Positions 45,470-54,814 of a stretch of 64,000 nt of DNA are shown piece by piece. Position 1 is the first letter of the stretch; every line of letters starts with the position of its first letter. The notes below the pieces were generated by a model that searched no databases, was not told where the DNA came from, and saw only the letters and a list, made by a program, of their open reading frames with translations. Origin of the DNA: JAAXHH01 sp965248395 (lineage in GTDB: Bacteria; JAAXHH01). A program made the translations under genes and the position numbers. Location: NCBI GenBank assembly GCA_965248395.1, contig OZ252103.1:3038001-3102000 (forward strand). Reading direction: 5' to 3'.

Positions 45470-46360
45470 TCAAACCCCTTTCAGTATCCATTCCCGGAAT
45501 GCCTGGACTCCTGGATTGCGCCTGGAGTCGGCTGTCGTGATGAGGCAGCACCGCACGGGTGCTTCGACCTGCCGGTCGAAGAGCGGGACCAGATCGCCCC
45601 GTTCCGTCTCCCGCGCGATCACCTTCGAGTGTCCGATAGCCGCCCCCATGCCCTCCACGGCGGCGGCGACCACCATGCTGTAGAGGCGGAAGCCCGATGC
45701 ACGCGAGAGAACAGGAGACGGTTGGTCCTGGCACGCGAACCAGTACGGCCAGTCGGTGTCCCATCCGAGATCATACAGCAGGGGCCAGTCATGCAGGTCG
45801 ACAGGGTCGCTGGGCCTTCCAAGCGCCTCGATAAGGATCGGACTGCAGACCGGAAACAGATCCTCCTCGTACAGCGTCTCCTCGAACAGCCCCTCCGGGC
45901 GCGGCGCAGCGGTCTCGCCAATATAGGCAATCCACATATCGAAATCGCGTCGTGCCGGGTCTACGCCGCGATGGTTGGTCTCCAACTCAATGAAGACGCC
46001 GGGGTGGGACATCTGAAAACTCGCCAGCCTCGGCATGAGCCACTTCTCGGCGACGGCCTCGACCGAAACCAGTTTCAGTCGCTGTGTCCCGGTTTCGCCG
46101 CGGCGGCGTTCCGTGACATCCTGGATATCGGCGAGAATGCGCTGGACATCCTTCAGATACGCCTTGCCGCGCCCGTTCAGGCGGACGCCACGATGCCAGC
46201 GCTCGAACAGCGCGCCGTCGAGATGCTCTTCCAGTACCTTGATGCGGTATGCAACGGCCGACCCTGAGACGTTGAGCTCCTCAGCCGCCTTGGCGAAGCT
46301 CTCGCGGCGGGCGGCGGCTTCAAAGAAGCGCAGGCATTCAAGCGGCGGAAGAGGAGGCAT
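45470..46360 (-). CDS. LysR-family transcriptional regulator (GcvA-like)
   Basis: A 296-residue LysR regulator. The N-terminal winged helix (LECLRFFEAAARRESFAKAA, then SGSAVAYRIKVLEEHL) is at about 5-64; the rest is the periplasmic-binding-like effector domain (from about 90, SVEAVAEKWLMPRLASFQ). GcvA-type members often control surface or amino-acid genes. It is co-oriented with, and 170 bases from, the autotransporter gene. The repeat at 46431 in its own promoter and at 45395 in front of the autotransporter gene suggests it regulates both. Confidence 0.87.
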   Translation of the reverse strand: MPPLPPLECLRFFEAAARRESFAKAAEELNVSGSAVAYRIKVLEEHLDGALFERWHRGVRLNGRGKAYLKDVQRILADIQDVTERRRGETGTQRLKLVSVEAVAEKWLMPRLASFQMSHPGVFIELETNHRGVDPARRDFDMWIAYIGETAAPRPEGLFEETLYEEDLFPVCSPILIEALGRPSDPVDLHDWPLLYDLGWDTDWPYWFACQDQPSPVLSRASGFRLYSMVVAAAVEGMGAAIGHSKVIARETERGDLVPLFDRQVEAPVRCCLITTADSRRNPGVQAFREWILKGV

Positions 46361-46742
46361 GGTCGTAGATCTCCAATCTGGAATCGTTATCCATTGATTA
46401 GATAGTCAACTAAGATAACCCCATGCACACGTTTGTGAAACGGAATGTTTTTGGGCTATGGGGTATTTATATTTGGGCAAACGCACGTCATTAAAAACGT
46501 CAGAACCTTGGAGATGACTCGGTTTTGTGGACATGTTATCTCTTGTGTTGAAAGGAGAGTCCCATACCCAGATCCCATATCCCCTATCCTGCGGACTTCC
46601 GTCAACAGATGGTCGATCTTGCGCTGAAGCGTCATTTAGTATAGGTCCTTAGTCGGGGTGATGGTATAATCAGTCTGTTGTTTTAACCTGAATAATCCCC
46701 CCAACCTGACCCGTTTGGTAACGCGACCCTATCGGAGACTTC
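46361..46742. other. A+T-rich intergenic region with LysR-promoter repeat
   Basis: About 380 bases. The 46431-46487 repeat lies 71 bases before the LysR start; the middle part is A+T-rich. Near the right edge AACCTGACCCGTTTGGTAAC (46703-46722) is nearly the same as at 32524-32543, in both cases about 20 bases before a start codon. No gene was recognised. Confidence 0.5.
46431..46487 (-). promoter_or_regulatory. 57-bp repeat upstream of the LysR gene
   Basis: Second copy of the element at 45395-45451 (70 % identical), 71 bases before the LysR start and in the same orientation relative to the gene. Confidence 0.6.
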
Positions 46743-47861
46743 ATGTCAGCAGCTGACTACGATCTGCTCATACGCGCAGGCCGCGTGTTCTGCGCGGACT
46801 CGGATCTCGATGGACCGGGCGCCGTGGCGGTGAGAGACGGACGCATAGCGGCGGCGGGGCCAGGGGTCGACGGTTCCGCGGCCATGACCTTCGACTTTCC
46901 CGACGCTGTTGCGCTGCCGGGAATGGTCGACCTGCACGCCCACCCGGCACGCGGAGGCTCGCGGTACGGCGTGGATCCCGACGCTCACTTTCTGCCCCGG
47001 GGCGTTACGACCGTTCTTTCACAGGGAGATGCCGGCGCGGGCAACTGGCCGGCATACCGGGACCGGGTGATCCAGGCATGCAGGACGCGCGTGCTCCTCG
47101 CCATAAACCTGTCAATCCACGGTGAATCCCATCCGGGCGGCTGCTTCCCGGACCTCGACGCCGCGGACGTGGACGCCTGCGTTTCCGCCATCCAATCGGG
47201 GGACGACGCCATATGGGGTATCGCGGCCAACACGGGACCCAGCAATCCCACCTCGCCCAGGGAAATCATGAATCGCGCCCTGCAGGTCTCCGAACGAACC
47301 GGCAAACCCCTCCTGGTCGGTACGCGCCTGTCCAGCGACTGGTCGCTCGACGACCAATTGCCGATGCTGCGCTCCGGAGACGTGGTCACCTACTGTTTCA
47401 ACGACTTTCCTGAAAGCGTCGTAAAAGACGGCCGGATCCGTCCCAGCGTCCGCGACGCCCGGGAACAAGGTGTCCTCTTCGATATCGGCCATGGCATGCG
47501 GTCCTTCAACTTCCGGGTCGCCGAGGCCGCCATCGCCGACGGGTTTCTGCCCGATACGATATCCACCGACCAGTACAGCCGTCACGTGGGAAGCAATCCG
47601 CAGCACGACCTTCCTCGAACGCTGTCCAAGTTGATCGCAGCCGGCATGACGGAGCGCGACGCATTCCTGCGGGTAACGACCCGCCCGGCGGAAGTGCTCG
47701 GATTGAAAGGCGAAGTCGGCACCCTGCGGGCCGGCGCCTGCGGCGACATATCGGTCTTGAGATGGAACGAAGAAGCACCGCCGCTTCAAGACGTGGACGG
47801 TGTAATGCGGCCCGGCGGATGCTGGGAACCCGTGCTCGCGGCCCGGGCGGGCATCGTATGA
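46743..47861 (+). CDS. Metal-dependent amidohydrolase
   Basis: A 372-residue amidohydrolase-superfamily enzyme. The N-terminal beta-sandwich (LLIRAGRVFCADSD) leads to the metal-binding GMVDLHAHPARGG (HxH). A second set of His is expected in FDIGHGMRSFNFR and the catalytic Asp in TISTDQYSRHVG. TTRPAEVLGLKGEVGTLRAGACGD is the C-terminal sandwich. The closest recalled class is the deacetylase/dihydroorotase-like type acting on amides of carboxylates. It starts a co-oriented set with the NHL propeller and sialidase genes. Confidence 0.85.
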   Translation: MSAADYDLLIRAGRVFCADSDLDGPGAVAVRDGRIAAAGPGVDGSAAMTFDFPDAVALPGMVDLHAHPARGGSRYGVDPDAHFLPRGVTTVLSQGDAGAGNWPAYRDRVIQACRTRVLLAINLSIHGESHPGGCFPDLDAADVDACVSAIQSGDDAIWGIAANTGPSNPTSPREIMNRALQVSERTGKPLLVGTRLSSDWSLDDQLPMLRSGDVVTYCFNDFPESVVKDGRIRPSVRDAREQGVLFDIGHGMRSFNFRVAEAAIADGFLPDTISTDQYSRHVGSNPQHDLPRTLSKLIAAGMTERDAFLRVTTRPAEVLGLKGEVGTLRAGACGDISVLRWNEEAPPLQDVDGVMRPGGCWEPVLAARAGIV

Positions 47862-47900
47862 AATCACGATAGCGCAAGCCCTCAGCCAGGAGATGCCAAC

Positions 47901-48758
47901 ATGGTTTTCGGATCGGGAAATTACACCTACGAAGTCGTCGAAGGATGGGGAGGCGGTACCAACGGCCGCAGCCTCGGGGTGGTTTCTTCCATGGCCGTCG
48001 ATTCACAGGATCGCGTGCACGTCATCGACCGTGATCCCAATCCTGCGATCGTCGTCTACGATCGCGACGGGCGATTCCTGTACGACTGGGGGCAGGATGT
48101 CTTCAAGGTGCCCCATTCCATCTGGATCAGCGAGGACGACATCATCTACATGGCCGACGTTCTGCTGCATACCGTCATGTCCTTCACCCTCGATGGGAAG
48201 ATGCTCTCCATTCTCGGCACGCCTGAAAAGCCGGCTGAACTGGGCAAGCCCTTCAATTCACCCACCTGGGCCGTACTGGGCCTGAACGACGACCTGTACG
48301 TGACCGACGGCTACGGTCAACACTACGCGCACCGTTTTTCAATTGACGGCGAACTGCTCTGTACCTGGGGTGGTTACGGTAACGCGCCGGGGCAGTTCGA
48401 TACGCCCCATTGTGTCCGCGTCGACAAGGATGGCCGGGTCTTGATCGTGGACCGTGGAAACTCTCGTGTACAGATATTCGACACCGAAGGCCGCTACCTC
48501 GAATCATGGGACCATCTGCTGGCGGCAAACGACCTGTATATCGACAAAGACGACATCGTCTACCTCGCCGAAGCCCCAGGCCGGGTCAGCATATTGAACC
48601 TGGATGGCGAAGTGCTCTCCCAATGGGGCGGCAAGGGCGAATCTCCGGGGCTGTTCGAGGACGCGCCTCACGGGATCTGGGTGGATTCCCACGGCGATGT
48701 CTACGTGTGCGAAGTCCCCTTCGTGCACAACCGGATTCAGAAGTACCGGCGGGTATGA
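47901..48758 (+). CDS. NHL-repeat six-bladed beta-propeller protein
   Basis: A 285-residue protein made of repeated blades: each has a turn like VDSQDRVHVIDRDPN or VDKDGRVLIVDRGNSRVQIF followed by FDxxGRYLESW. The pattern is that of NHL propellers related to peptidyl-hydroxyglycine lyase. No signal peptide, so it is probably cytoplasmic, or its export is atypical. Ring-shaped propellers in such sets usually bind or hydrolyse sugar-like ligands; the role is unknown. It is 40 bases after the amidohydrolase gene. Confidence 0.82.
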   Translation: MVFGSGNYTYEVVEGWGGGTNGRSLGVVSSMAVDSQDRVHVIDRDPNPAIVVYDRDGRFLYDWGQDVFKVPHSIWISEDDIIYMADVLLHTVMSFTLDGKMLSILGTPEKPAELGKPFNSPTWAVLGLNDDLYVTDGYGQHYAHRFSIDGELLCTWGGYGNAPGQFDTPHCVRVDKDGRVLIVDRGNSRVQIFDTEGRYLESWDHLLAANDLYIDKDDIVYLAEAPGRVSILNLDGEVLSQWGGKGESPGLFEDAPHGIWVDSHGDVYVCEVPFVHNRIQKYRRV

Positions 48759-48840
48759 TAACAGCGCGTGATCCAGCTCCTCCAGGGCGCACATCGCGGT
48801 TTGTGTCGACCCGTTAAACCAGTTTCGTTGGAGAGTCGCC

Positions 48841-49938
48841 ATGGCATTCGAAATACTGGAACAGGGTATGATCGCCCGGCAGCCGACGACCGGACCGGAC
48901 GCGGTCGCGGCCTGCTCCCGTTGCATTGTAACCAGCGATGGAGACCTGGTCTGTACCTTCGCCGTACAGGAAGCACTCGGGCAGAACGACTTCAAGCAGG
49001 TCATCGTCCACTCTAAGGACGGGGGCAAGACGTGGTCGAAGCCGGCCTATCTCTGGCCCCATCTGCACGACGAATACGCCCACATCGGGTCGATCAGCCA
49101 GGCGCCGGACGGGACGTGTTTCATCTCCGGCATATGCATACCCATCGATGAACCCGGAGAATCTTTCTGGCTGGACGAGACCCAGGGCATCAAGCAGAAC
49201 GCCATGTTCTGGGCATCGTCGACAGACCAGTGCCTGACCTGGACCGACCCGGTGCCGGTAGTCCTGCCCATCTCCGGGTCGGCGGAGGCGCCCGGCGCGC
49301 TCAGCGTGACGCGCGACGGGACGTGGATCTGCTGTTATTCGCCCTACAATACCTTCGATCCTTCCGTGAAAGTGGACCGGAACCAGGTGGTGTACCTGCG
49401 CAGTGCGGACCGGGGTGCCACGTGGGCCAACGGTTCGATGTTGCGTTTCGACGACGCCGAGTCGTCGGCTGCCGAGGCGTGGGTCGTGGAATTGGCCGAT
49501 GGACGTCTGCTCGGCGCGTGCTGGCATCTCGCGCCGCACGGGAAGCAGGACTATCCGAATGCCTTCGCCCTCTCCCACGACGGGGGGATGACCTGGAAAC
49601 CGACCCGTTCTACGGGAACGCTGGGCCAGTCCATCTCGCTGACTGCCCTGGAGGATGGACGGGCGCTGATGGTTTACAACCAACGTCAGCACGGCGATCC
49701 CGGCATTCGTATGGCCATCGCGCGGCCCACGGACGATGATTTCGGAATCGAAGCGGACGAACTGATCTGGAAGGCCGGGGTACGGACGCAAAGCGACACC
49801 ACCGGCGATCACGATGAATGGCAGGACTACTCCTTTGGCGAACCCGCGGTGACCGTCCTGCCGGATGGTACGTTCCTGGTCGTCTTCTGGCTCATTCAGC
49901 CCGAGGTCCGGGGTATCGGCTTCGTGAAAGTGAAGTAG
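48841..49938 (+). CDS. Sialidase-fold (BNR/Asp-box) exo-hydrolase
   Basis: A 365-residue beta-propeller with three clear Asp-boxes (SKDGGKTW, SADRGATW, SHDGGMTW), the signature of sialidases and related exo-glycosidases. No N-terminal signal peptide is evident. The arginine triad of true sialidases could not be confirmed by eye, so the substrate may not be sialic acid. It follows the NHL protein by about 80 bases, and both are probably co-transcribed with the amidohydrolase. These proteins are very common in related uncultured phyla, with unknown function. Confidence 0.85.
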   Translation: MAFEILEQGMIARQPTTGPDAVAACSRCIVTSDGDLVCTFAVQEALGQNDFKQVIVHSKDGGKTWSKPAYLWPHLHDEYAHIGSISQAPDGTCFISGICIPIDEPGESFWLDETQGIKQNAMFWASSTDQCLTWTDPVPVVLPISGSAEAPGALSVTRDGTWICCYSPYNTFDPSVKVDRNQVVYLRSADRGATWANGSMLRFDDAESSAAEAWVVELADGRLLGACWHLAPHGKQDYPNAFALSHDGGMTWKPTRSTGTLGQSISLTALEDGRALMVYNQRQHGDPGIRMAIARPTDDDFGIEADELIWKAGVRTQSDTTGDHDEWQDYSFGEPAVTVLPDGTFLVVFWLIQPEVRGIGFVKVK

Positions 49939-49942
49939 CGCC

Positions 49943-50217
49943 GTGTCCACCTCCCGGATCATACTGGGTTCCCTGGCCGCGGCGTCGATACGCCACGGCA
50001 TCTTCACGATTGCCCTTCCCTGGCTTTCGAATAACGCCTGGCTTTCGAATCGCTCGCATTGCTGGCCTACGCGTTGCTGTACTGGGCATGGCTGACGCTG
50101 TACCTGGTCCTTGCAGAGGAACCGTCCGTCCGACGCACCCTGGGTAACGAGTACATCGACTACTGCCGGCAGGTCCCGCGCTGGTTTCTGCGCTTGCGTA
50201 AGCGCAAGTCGGCTTGA
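49943..50217 (+). pseudogene. ICMT/PEMT-type methyltransferase remnant
   Basis: A short, broken copy of a membrane methyltransferase. The start (GTG at 49943, MSTSRIILGSLAAASIRHG) and the end (LLYWAWLTLYLVLAEEPSVR then LGNEYIDYCRQVPRW) are in different frames. The join has an 18-21 base duplication of CTGGCTTTCGAAT near 50020-50048. The SAM-contact motif with GPYxxxRNP is absent, so the middle was deleted. The intact relative in this window is at 30526-31095. Confidence 0.65.
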
Positions 50218-50484
50218 TCTCCCTTTATAACTCCCCCTCCATCTCCACCGCGCATGCCCGGCAAGCATGATCTGTCATTTTGGCAGATATGCCATATTGA
50301 CAGCCACCCACTGACTTGAACCCGCACTATTGAGCAGAAACCACCGGAAAACCCACCAGAATCCGCGAGATCACGATCCAAAACAGTAATGGCACACGTT
50401 TTGCGTTTAGTATGGTCCGGATAGTACCGGAACACGGCGAGCACTAACTGGAACGAGCAGGAGGAAAGCCTTGCGGCTACCCTT

Positions 50485-52158
50485 TTGCAAAGGTCAGGAT
50501 CAGACCCGGTCCGAGTCCGGGAACGGATGGAATCAGCCCTGGACAAGCTGCCGCGGGTGATCGGCGAAGGCGCGTCGCTTTACGCCTCTGATGCCTTTCA
50601 GAGGGTCCTTGAGCGGGCTTTGAAAGAAGCGCAGGATATGAAGGATGAATACATCAGCGTGGAACACCTGTTCCTGGCCCTCATGGCGGATGGTGGGGCC
50701 GTTCAGCGCGTGATGAAGGAGTCCGGCGTGGGGAAGACGGCCATCGTCGAAGGACTGGCACAGAAGATCGTGACCGAAGATGTCCCGGAGTCCCTCAAGG
50801 GACGCAGAGTGATCAGTCTCGACATGGGATCCATGCTGGCCGGCGCCAAGTTCCGCGGCGAGTTCGAGGAACGTTTCAAGGCCGTGCTGAAGGAAGTCGA
50901 GAACGCCGCTGAGACATCGTCCTGTTCATCGGCGAGTTGCATACCATCGTGGGCGCGGGCGCCGCGGAAGGCGCCGTGGACGCTTCCAACATGCTCAAGC
51001 CAGCGCTGGTGCGGGGCGCCCTGCGATGCGTGGGCGCGACGACCCTGGACGAATACCGCAAGCATATCGAGAAAGATGCCGCCCTCGAAAGGCGGTTTGC
51101 TCCCGTGTACGTCGGCGAGCCTGGCGGAGCGGTACATCGGCGACCGGTTCATGCCGGACAAGGCCATCGACCTGATAGACGAGGCCGCGGCGAACCTGCG
51201 CATGGAAATCGACAGCATGCCGGCCGAGCTGGACGACCTGGAGAAGCAGATCCGTCAACTGGATATCGAGCGTGAAGCCATTAAACGCGAGAGCGACGCG
51301 AAGGAGCGGCTCAAACCCGTTGAAAACCGGCTGGCCGAGTTGGGCGAACAGCGAAACGTCCTCCGGGCGCACTGGTTCGCCGAGAAGGAACGGGTGAAAA
51401 CGATACAGGAGATCAAGGAACAGACCGAGCAGCTTAAAATAGAAGCCGAGCAGGTCCAGCGGATCGGCGACTACGAACGGGTAGCGCGGATCCAGTACGG
51501 CGAGCAGCGGGCGCTCGACCGTCAACTCGAAGAGAAAAACCAGGCATTGGGCGAACTACAGCGGGAACGCCGGATGCTCAAGGAAGAAGTGGACGAGGAC
51601 GACATCGCCCAGGTCGTTTCGAAGTGGACCGGAATCCCGGTCAACCGGCTGGTCGAGGGAGAAATCGAGAAGCTCGTACAGATGGAGTCCCGGCTGCATC
51701 GGCAGGTGGTGGCCCAGGATGAAGCAGTCGTCGCCATATCCAACGCCGTAAGGCGCAGCCGGGCCGGTCTGGGCGACCGAAACCGGCCCATCGGCTCCTT
51801 CCTCTTTCTCGGTCCCACCGGCGTCGGAAAGACAGAACTGGCCCGGGAAATTGTGCGAATCCAGATACGCGAACTCCAGGGACGGCTATCGCAACAGGCC
51901 GGTCTGAAGTTGGAACTTTCGCCCGAGGCCAAGACGCTGCTTGCCGAAGTGGGCTATGAGCCCCAGTACGGCGCGCGTCCTCTCAAACGGGTGATCCGCA
52001 AATTCGTCGAAAACCCGCTGGCCATGGCATTGATCGAAGGCGGTTTCAGAGAGGGTGATGTGCTTCGTGTCATCCGCGAAGGAGATCGCCTCTTATCGTA
52101 CCCGTCCGTTCGTACAATTGAATTGACTGCGGATACCGGAATGCTCATCTTGATCTGA
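50485..52158 (+). pseudogene. clpB: Decayed ClpB disaggregase gene
   Basis: Fragments of a ClpB AAA+ chaperone (normally about 860 residues) are joined with large gaps. The N-domain (about residues 70-150 in ClpB) runs straight into KESGVGKTA, a damaged NBD1 P-loop whose preceding 45-50 residues are gone. A one-base deletion near 50912 shifts the frame. In the shifted segment the Walker B reads FIGELHTIVGAG, with Gly instead of Asp. The frame returns near 51118 after a gap of about 36 residues. The coiled-coil middle domain is intact. NBD2 has its P-loop GPTGVGKTE, then about 160 residues are missing (Walker B, pore loop, sensor 1) before the C-terminal YGARPLKRVI. It cannot encode a working disaggregase. 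Confidence 0.88.
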
Positions 52159-52205
52159 AGTCCTCTGAATGTAACGCCCTTTCTCTTCTTCAGCAGCCAG
52201 GTGAC

Positions 52206-53306
52206 ATGAACAGGCGATCCTTTCTGCGAAATTCCGCTGGAATTACCGGTGCGGGAATCCTGGCCGGACTAGGCCAATATGAATCCGCCACTGGTCAGAT
52301 GTCCGATCCATACGGTCCATCCGGTTCCGTCACGGATGTGGAAGGGATTAAGACAGGGCATTATACCGACACGCGTCGGCCCACCGGATGTACGGTGATC
52401 ATGGCCGAGGGAGGGGCCGTAGGCGGAGTGGATGTACGCGGCGGCGCGCCAGGTACCCGGGAAACCGATCTCCTCGATCCAGTGAACATGGTGCAACAGG
52501 TCCACGCCATCGTATTGTCGGGCGGCAGCGCTTTCGGCCTGGACACGGCCACGGGCGTGATGCGGTACCTCGAAGAACGATCCATCGGATTCAACGTACG
52601 CATTGCCCGGGTGCCGATCGTTCCCGCGGCGATCCTATTCGATCTGGGTATCGGAGGTAAACCACATATCCGACCCGACGCGGATGCCGGCTACAAGGCT
52701 TGCCAGGCTGCGACGAACGGACCGGTGTCTGAAGGTAGCATCGGCGCCGGAACCGGTGCCACGGTTGGCAAGATGTCCGTCGGCGCGCCAGGCATGCGCA
52801 CGGCCATGAAAGGCGGCTTAGGCAATGCCTGTTTCACTTCGTCCGATGGTCTCAAGGTAGGAGCCATCGTTGCGGTTAACGCCGTGGGCGACGTGTACGA
52901 TCCGGATACGGGGCGTGTCCTCGCCGGCGCCAGGATGCCGGACGGGTCAGGGTTCGTCTACGTGGCCAGGCGGATCCGGGAGACGGGCTCCCTTCGACTG
53001 GAAGCACCTCCGGGCAACACGACGATCGGCGTGATCGTGACCAATGCGAAACTGACCAAGACCCAGGCTAACCGTCTCGCCCAGGTGGGGCACGACGGCC
53101 TGGCCCGCGCCATCAATCCGGCCCACCTGCAGGCGGACGGAGACACCCTCTTCACCATGGCCACCGGGACCTGGGAGGGGGATGTAAACCTGTCCCTCAT
53201 GTCCATCCTTGCGGCGGAAGCCGTCACCCGGGCCATCATTCGAGCCGTCGTGACGGCCGAAGGACTGCCTGGGTACCCATCCTATTCGGATCTGAACAAA
53301 GGTTGA
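52206..53306 (+). CDS. P1-family (S58-type) peptidase, exported
   Basis: A 366-residue hydrolase of the DmpA/NylC-like fold, which cleaves itself to expose its nucleophile. The start NRRSFLRNSAG is a twin-arginine export signal, so the mature enzyme works outside the cytoplasm. Conserved blocks: GHYTDTRRPTGCTV, VHAIVLSGGSAFGLDTATGV, and GSIGAGTGATVGKM near the expected processing site. Family members cut D-amino-acid or cyclic-amide peptides. It heads a co-oriented group with an SSS symporter, DapA-family and Ldh-family genes, so a peptide-like substrate could be hydrolysed outside and its products imported. Confidence 0.88.
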   Translation: MNRRSFLRNSAGITGAGILAGLGQYESATGQMSDPYGPSGSVTDVEGIKTGHYTDTRRPTGCTVIMAEGGAVGGVDVRGGAPGTRETDLLDPVNMVQQVHAIVLSGGSAFGLDTATGVMRYLEERSIGFNVRIARVPIVPAAILFDLGIGGKPHIRPDADAGYKACQAATNGPVSEGSIGAGTGATVGKMSVGAPGMRTAMKGGLGNACFTSSDGLKVGAIVAVNAVGDVYDPDTGRVLAGARMPDGSGFVYVARRIRETGSLRLEAPPGNTTIGVIVTNAKLTKTQANRLAQVGHDGLARAINPAHLQADGDTLFTMATGTWEGDVNLSLMSILAAEAVTRAIIRAVVTAEGLPGYPSYSDLNKG

Positions 53307-53386
53307 CCCGCCCAGCGAGGAGGATAGATGAGAACGGGCTCGGGCAGCACAGTCTCGTACGGCTTGACCCCGTGCACTGAAGCGTT

Positions 53387-54781
53387 ATGTCCCCCTATAT
53401 AACTGCCCTCCTCGTCTATTCCCTGTTACTCATGGTGATCGGCTGGTGGACCTCGAGATCGGTTCGCAGCGCCGAGGACTTTTTCGTGGCCGGCCGGCGG
53501 CTGTCTCCCGCACTGCTGTTCTGCACGCTACTGGCCGCCAACCTGGGCGCAGGATCCACGGTAGGCGCCACCGGCATCGGGTATACCCACGGGCTGTCGG
53601 CGTGGTGGTGGGTGGGATCCGCAGGCATCGGAAGTCTCGTCCTGGGCCTGACCGTGGGTCCCCGCATGTGGCGCGTAGCCAGGGATCACAACCTGTACAC
53701 GGTCGGGGATTACCTGGAGCACCGGTACAGCCGCACGGTCCGGGGTCTTATCGCCCTATTGCTCTGGTTCGGCTCCCTTGCGATCCTGGCCGGACAACTC
53801 ATTCCGCTGGCCTGGATTCTCAACCTGGTGCTGGGCATTCCGAAGTACGTAGCCTGCCTGGCCGGGGGCGCCGTGGTAGTCGTGTATTTCTCCTTCGGGG
53901 GCCTGACATCGACCGCCCGGGTGAACATGGTCCAACTGGTGGTGAAACTGTCGGGTTTCATTACGGCCTTTGTCCTGATCGTACTAGCAGGGGATCTGGT
54001 GGGCGCAGAAGGGACCGTCGAGGCGGGGTTCACGGACTGGTTCGGTGACGATCCTTCCCGGATCTGGTCCTACTTCGTCGTGCTCGTGCCCGCTTTCATC
54101 GTCTCTCCGGGGCTGTTGCAGAAAATATACGGCGCCCGGGACGAAAGGACGGTCCGGCGAGGGGTTAGCATGAACGCGGTGGCCCTGATGCTGTTCGCCT
54201 TCATTCCCGCGCTTCTCGGCATGGCCGCCTACCACGCCTTCCCTTCCTTGCCTACCCAGGACCTGGCCCTTCCCCGCCTGCTGATGGAAGCCCTGCCGTA
54301 CTGGATCGGTGGCCTGACACTCGCTGCCGTGTTTTCCGCGGAAATCAGTTCGGCGGACGCCGTGCTCTTCATGCTGACGACCTCGTTGAGCCGGGACCTG
54401 TACCAGACCTATATCGATCCCGATGCATCTGAGCAGCGTATGCTGACCGTCAGCCGGATCACGGCCGTCGTGGCGGGACTCGCCGGCGTGGTCCTGGCGG
54501 CCATCCTGCCGGATGTCATCACGGCCCTCACTATTTTCTACAGCATACTCTCCGTGGCCCTGTTCGTACCGCTGATCGCAGGACTGTACTCCTCTAAGCC
54601 GAATGCACACGGGGCCCTGGCGACCATTGCCGGCTCCGTCCTGGTGATGGTCCTCGTTCACCTGTCCACGAACGGTGACGGAATGGGCGGCGTATCTCCC
54701 GCGACCTGGGGCATTGGGACGGCAGCGCTCATCATGGCGCTGCACATGATGTACAAACGCGAGGGAAAATCGGGAGCTTAA
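53387..54781 (+). CDS. Sodium:solute symporter (SSS family)
   Basis: A 464-residue transporter with 12-13 membrane segments. SVRSAEDFFVAGRRLSP at about 25-41 is the family entry motif; LAANLGAGSTVGATGIGY is the sodium-binding unwound helix 1; FAEISSADAVLFML-like sequence at about 325 is the helix-8 sodium site. It is 80 bases after the P1 peptidase and 33 before the DapA-family gene. It probably imports the product processed by its neighbours; the substrate (amino acid, sugar, carboxylate) is not identifiable. Confidence 0.92.
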   Translation: MSPYITALLVYSLLLMVIGWWTSRSVRSAEDFFVAGRRLSPALLFCTLLAANLGAGSTVGATGIGYTHGLSAWWWVGSAGIGSLVLGLTVGPRMWRVARDHNLYTVGDYLEHRYSRTVRGLIALLLWFGSLAILAGQLIPLAWILNLVLGIPKYVACLAGGAVVVVYFSFGGLTSTARVNMVQLVVKLSGFITAFVLIVLAGDLVGAEGTVEAGFTDWFGDDPSRIWSYFVVLVPAFIVSPGLLQKIYGARDERTVRRGVSMNAVALMLFAFIPALLGMAAYHAFPSLPTQDLALPRLLMEALPYWIGGLTLAAVFSAEISSADAVLFMLTTSLSRDLYQTYIDPDASEQRMLTVSRITAVVAGLAGVVLAAILPDVITALTIFYSILSVALFVPLIAGLYSSKPNAHGALATIAGSVLVMVLVHLSTNGDGMGGVSPATWGIGTAALIMALHMMYKREGKSGA

Positions 54782-54814
54782 CGCTTAGGAACAATCCATG
54801 AAAAGGAGGATGAC

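Noticed and set aside
48814..50268. 484-codon minus-strand open frame
   Set aside because: Antisense to the sialidase gene, whose Asp-boxes and start site are clear.
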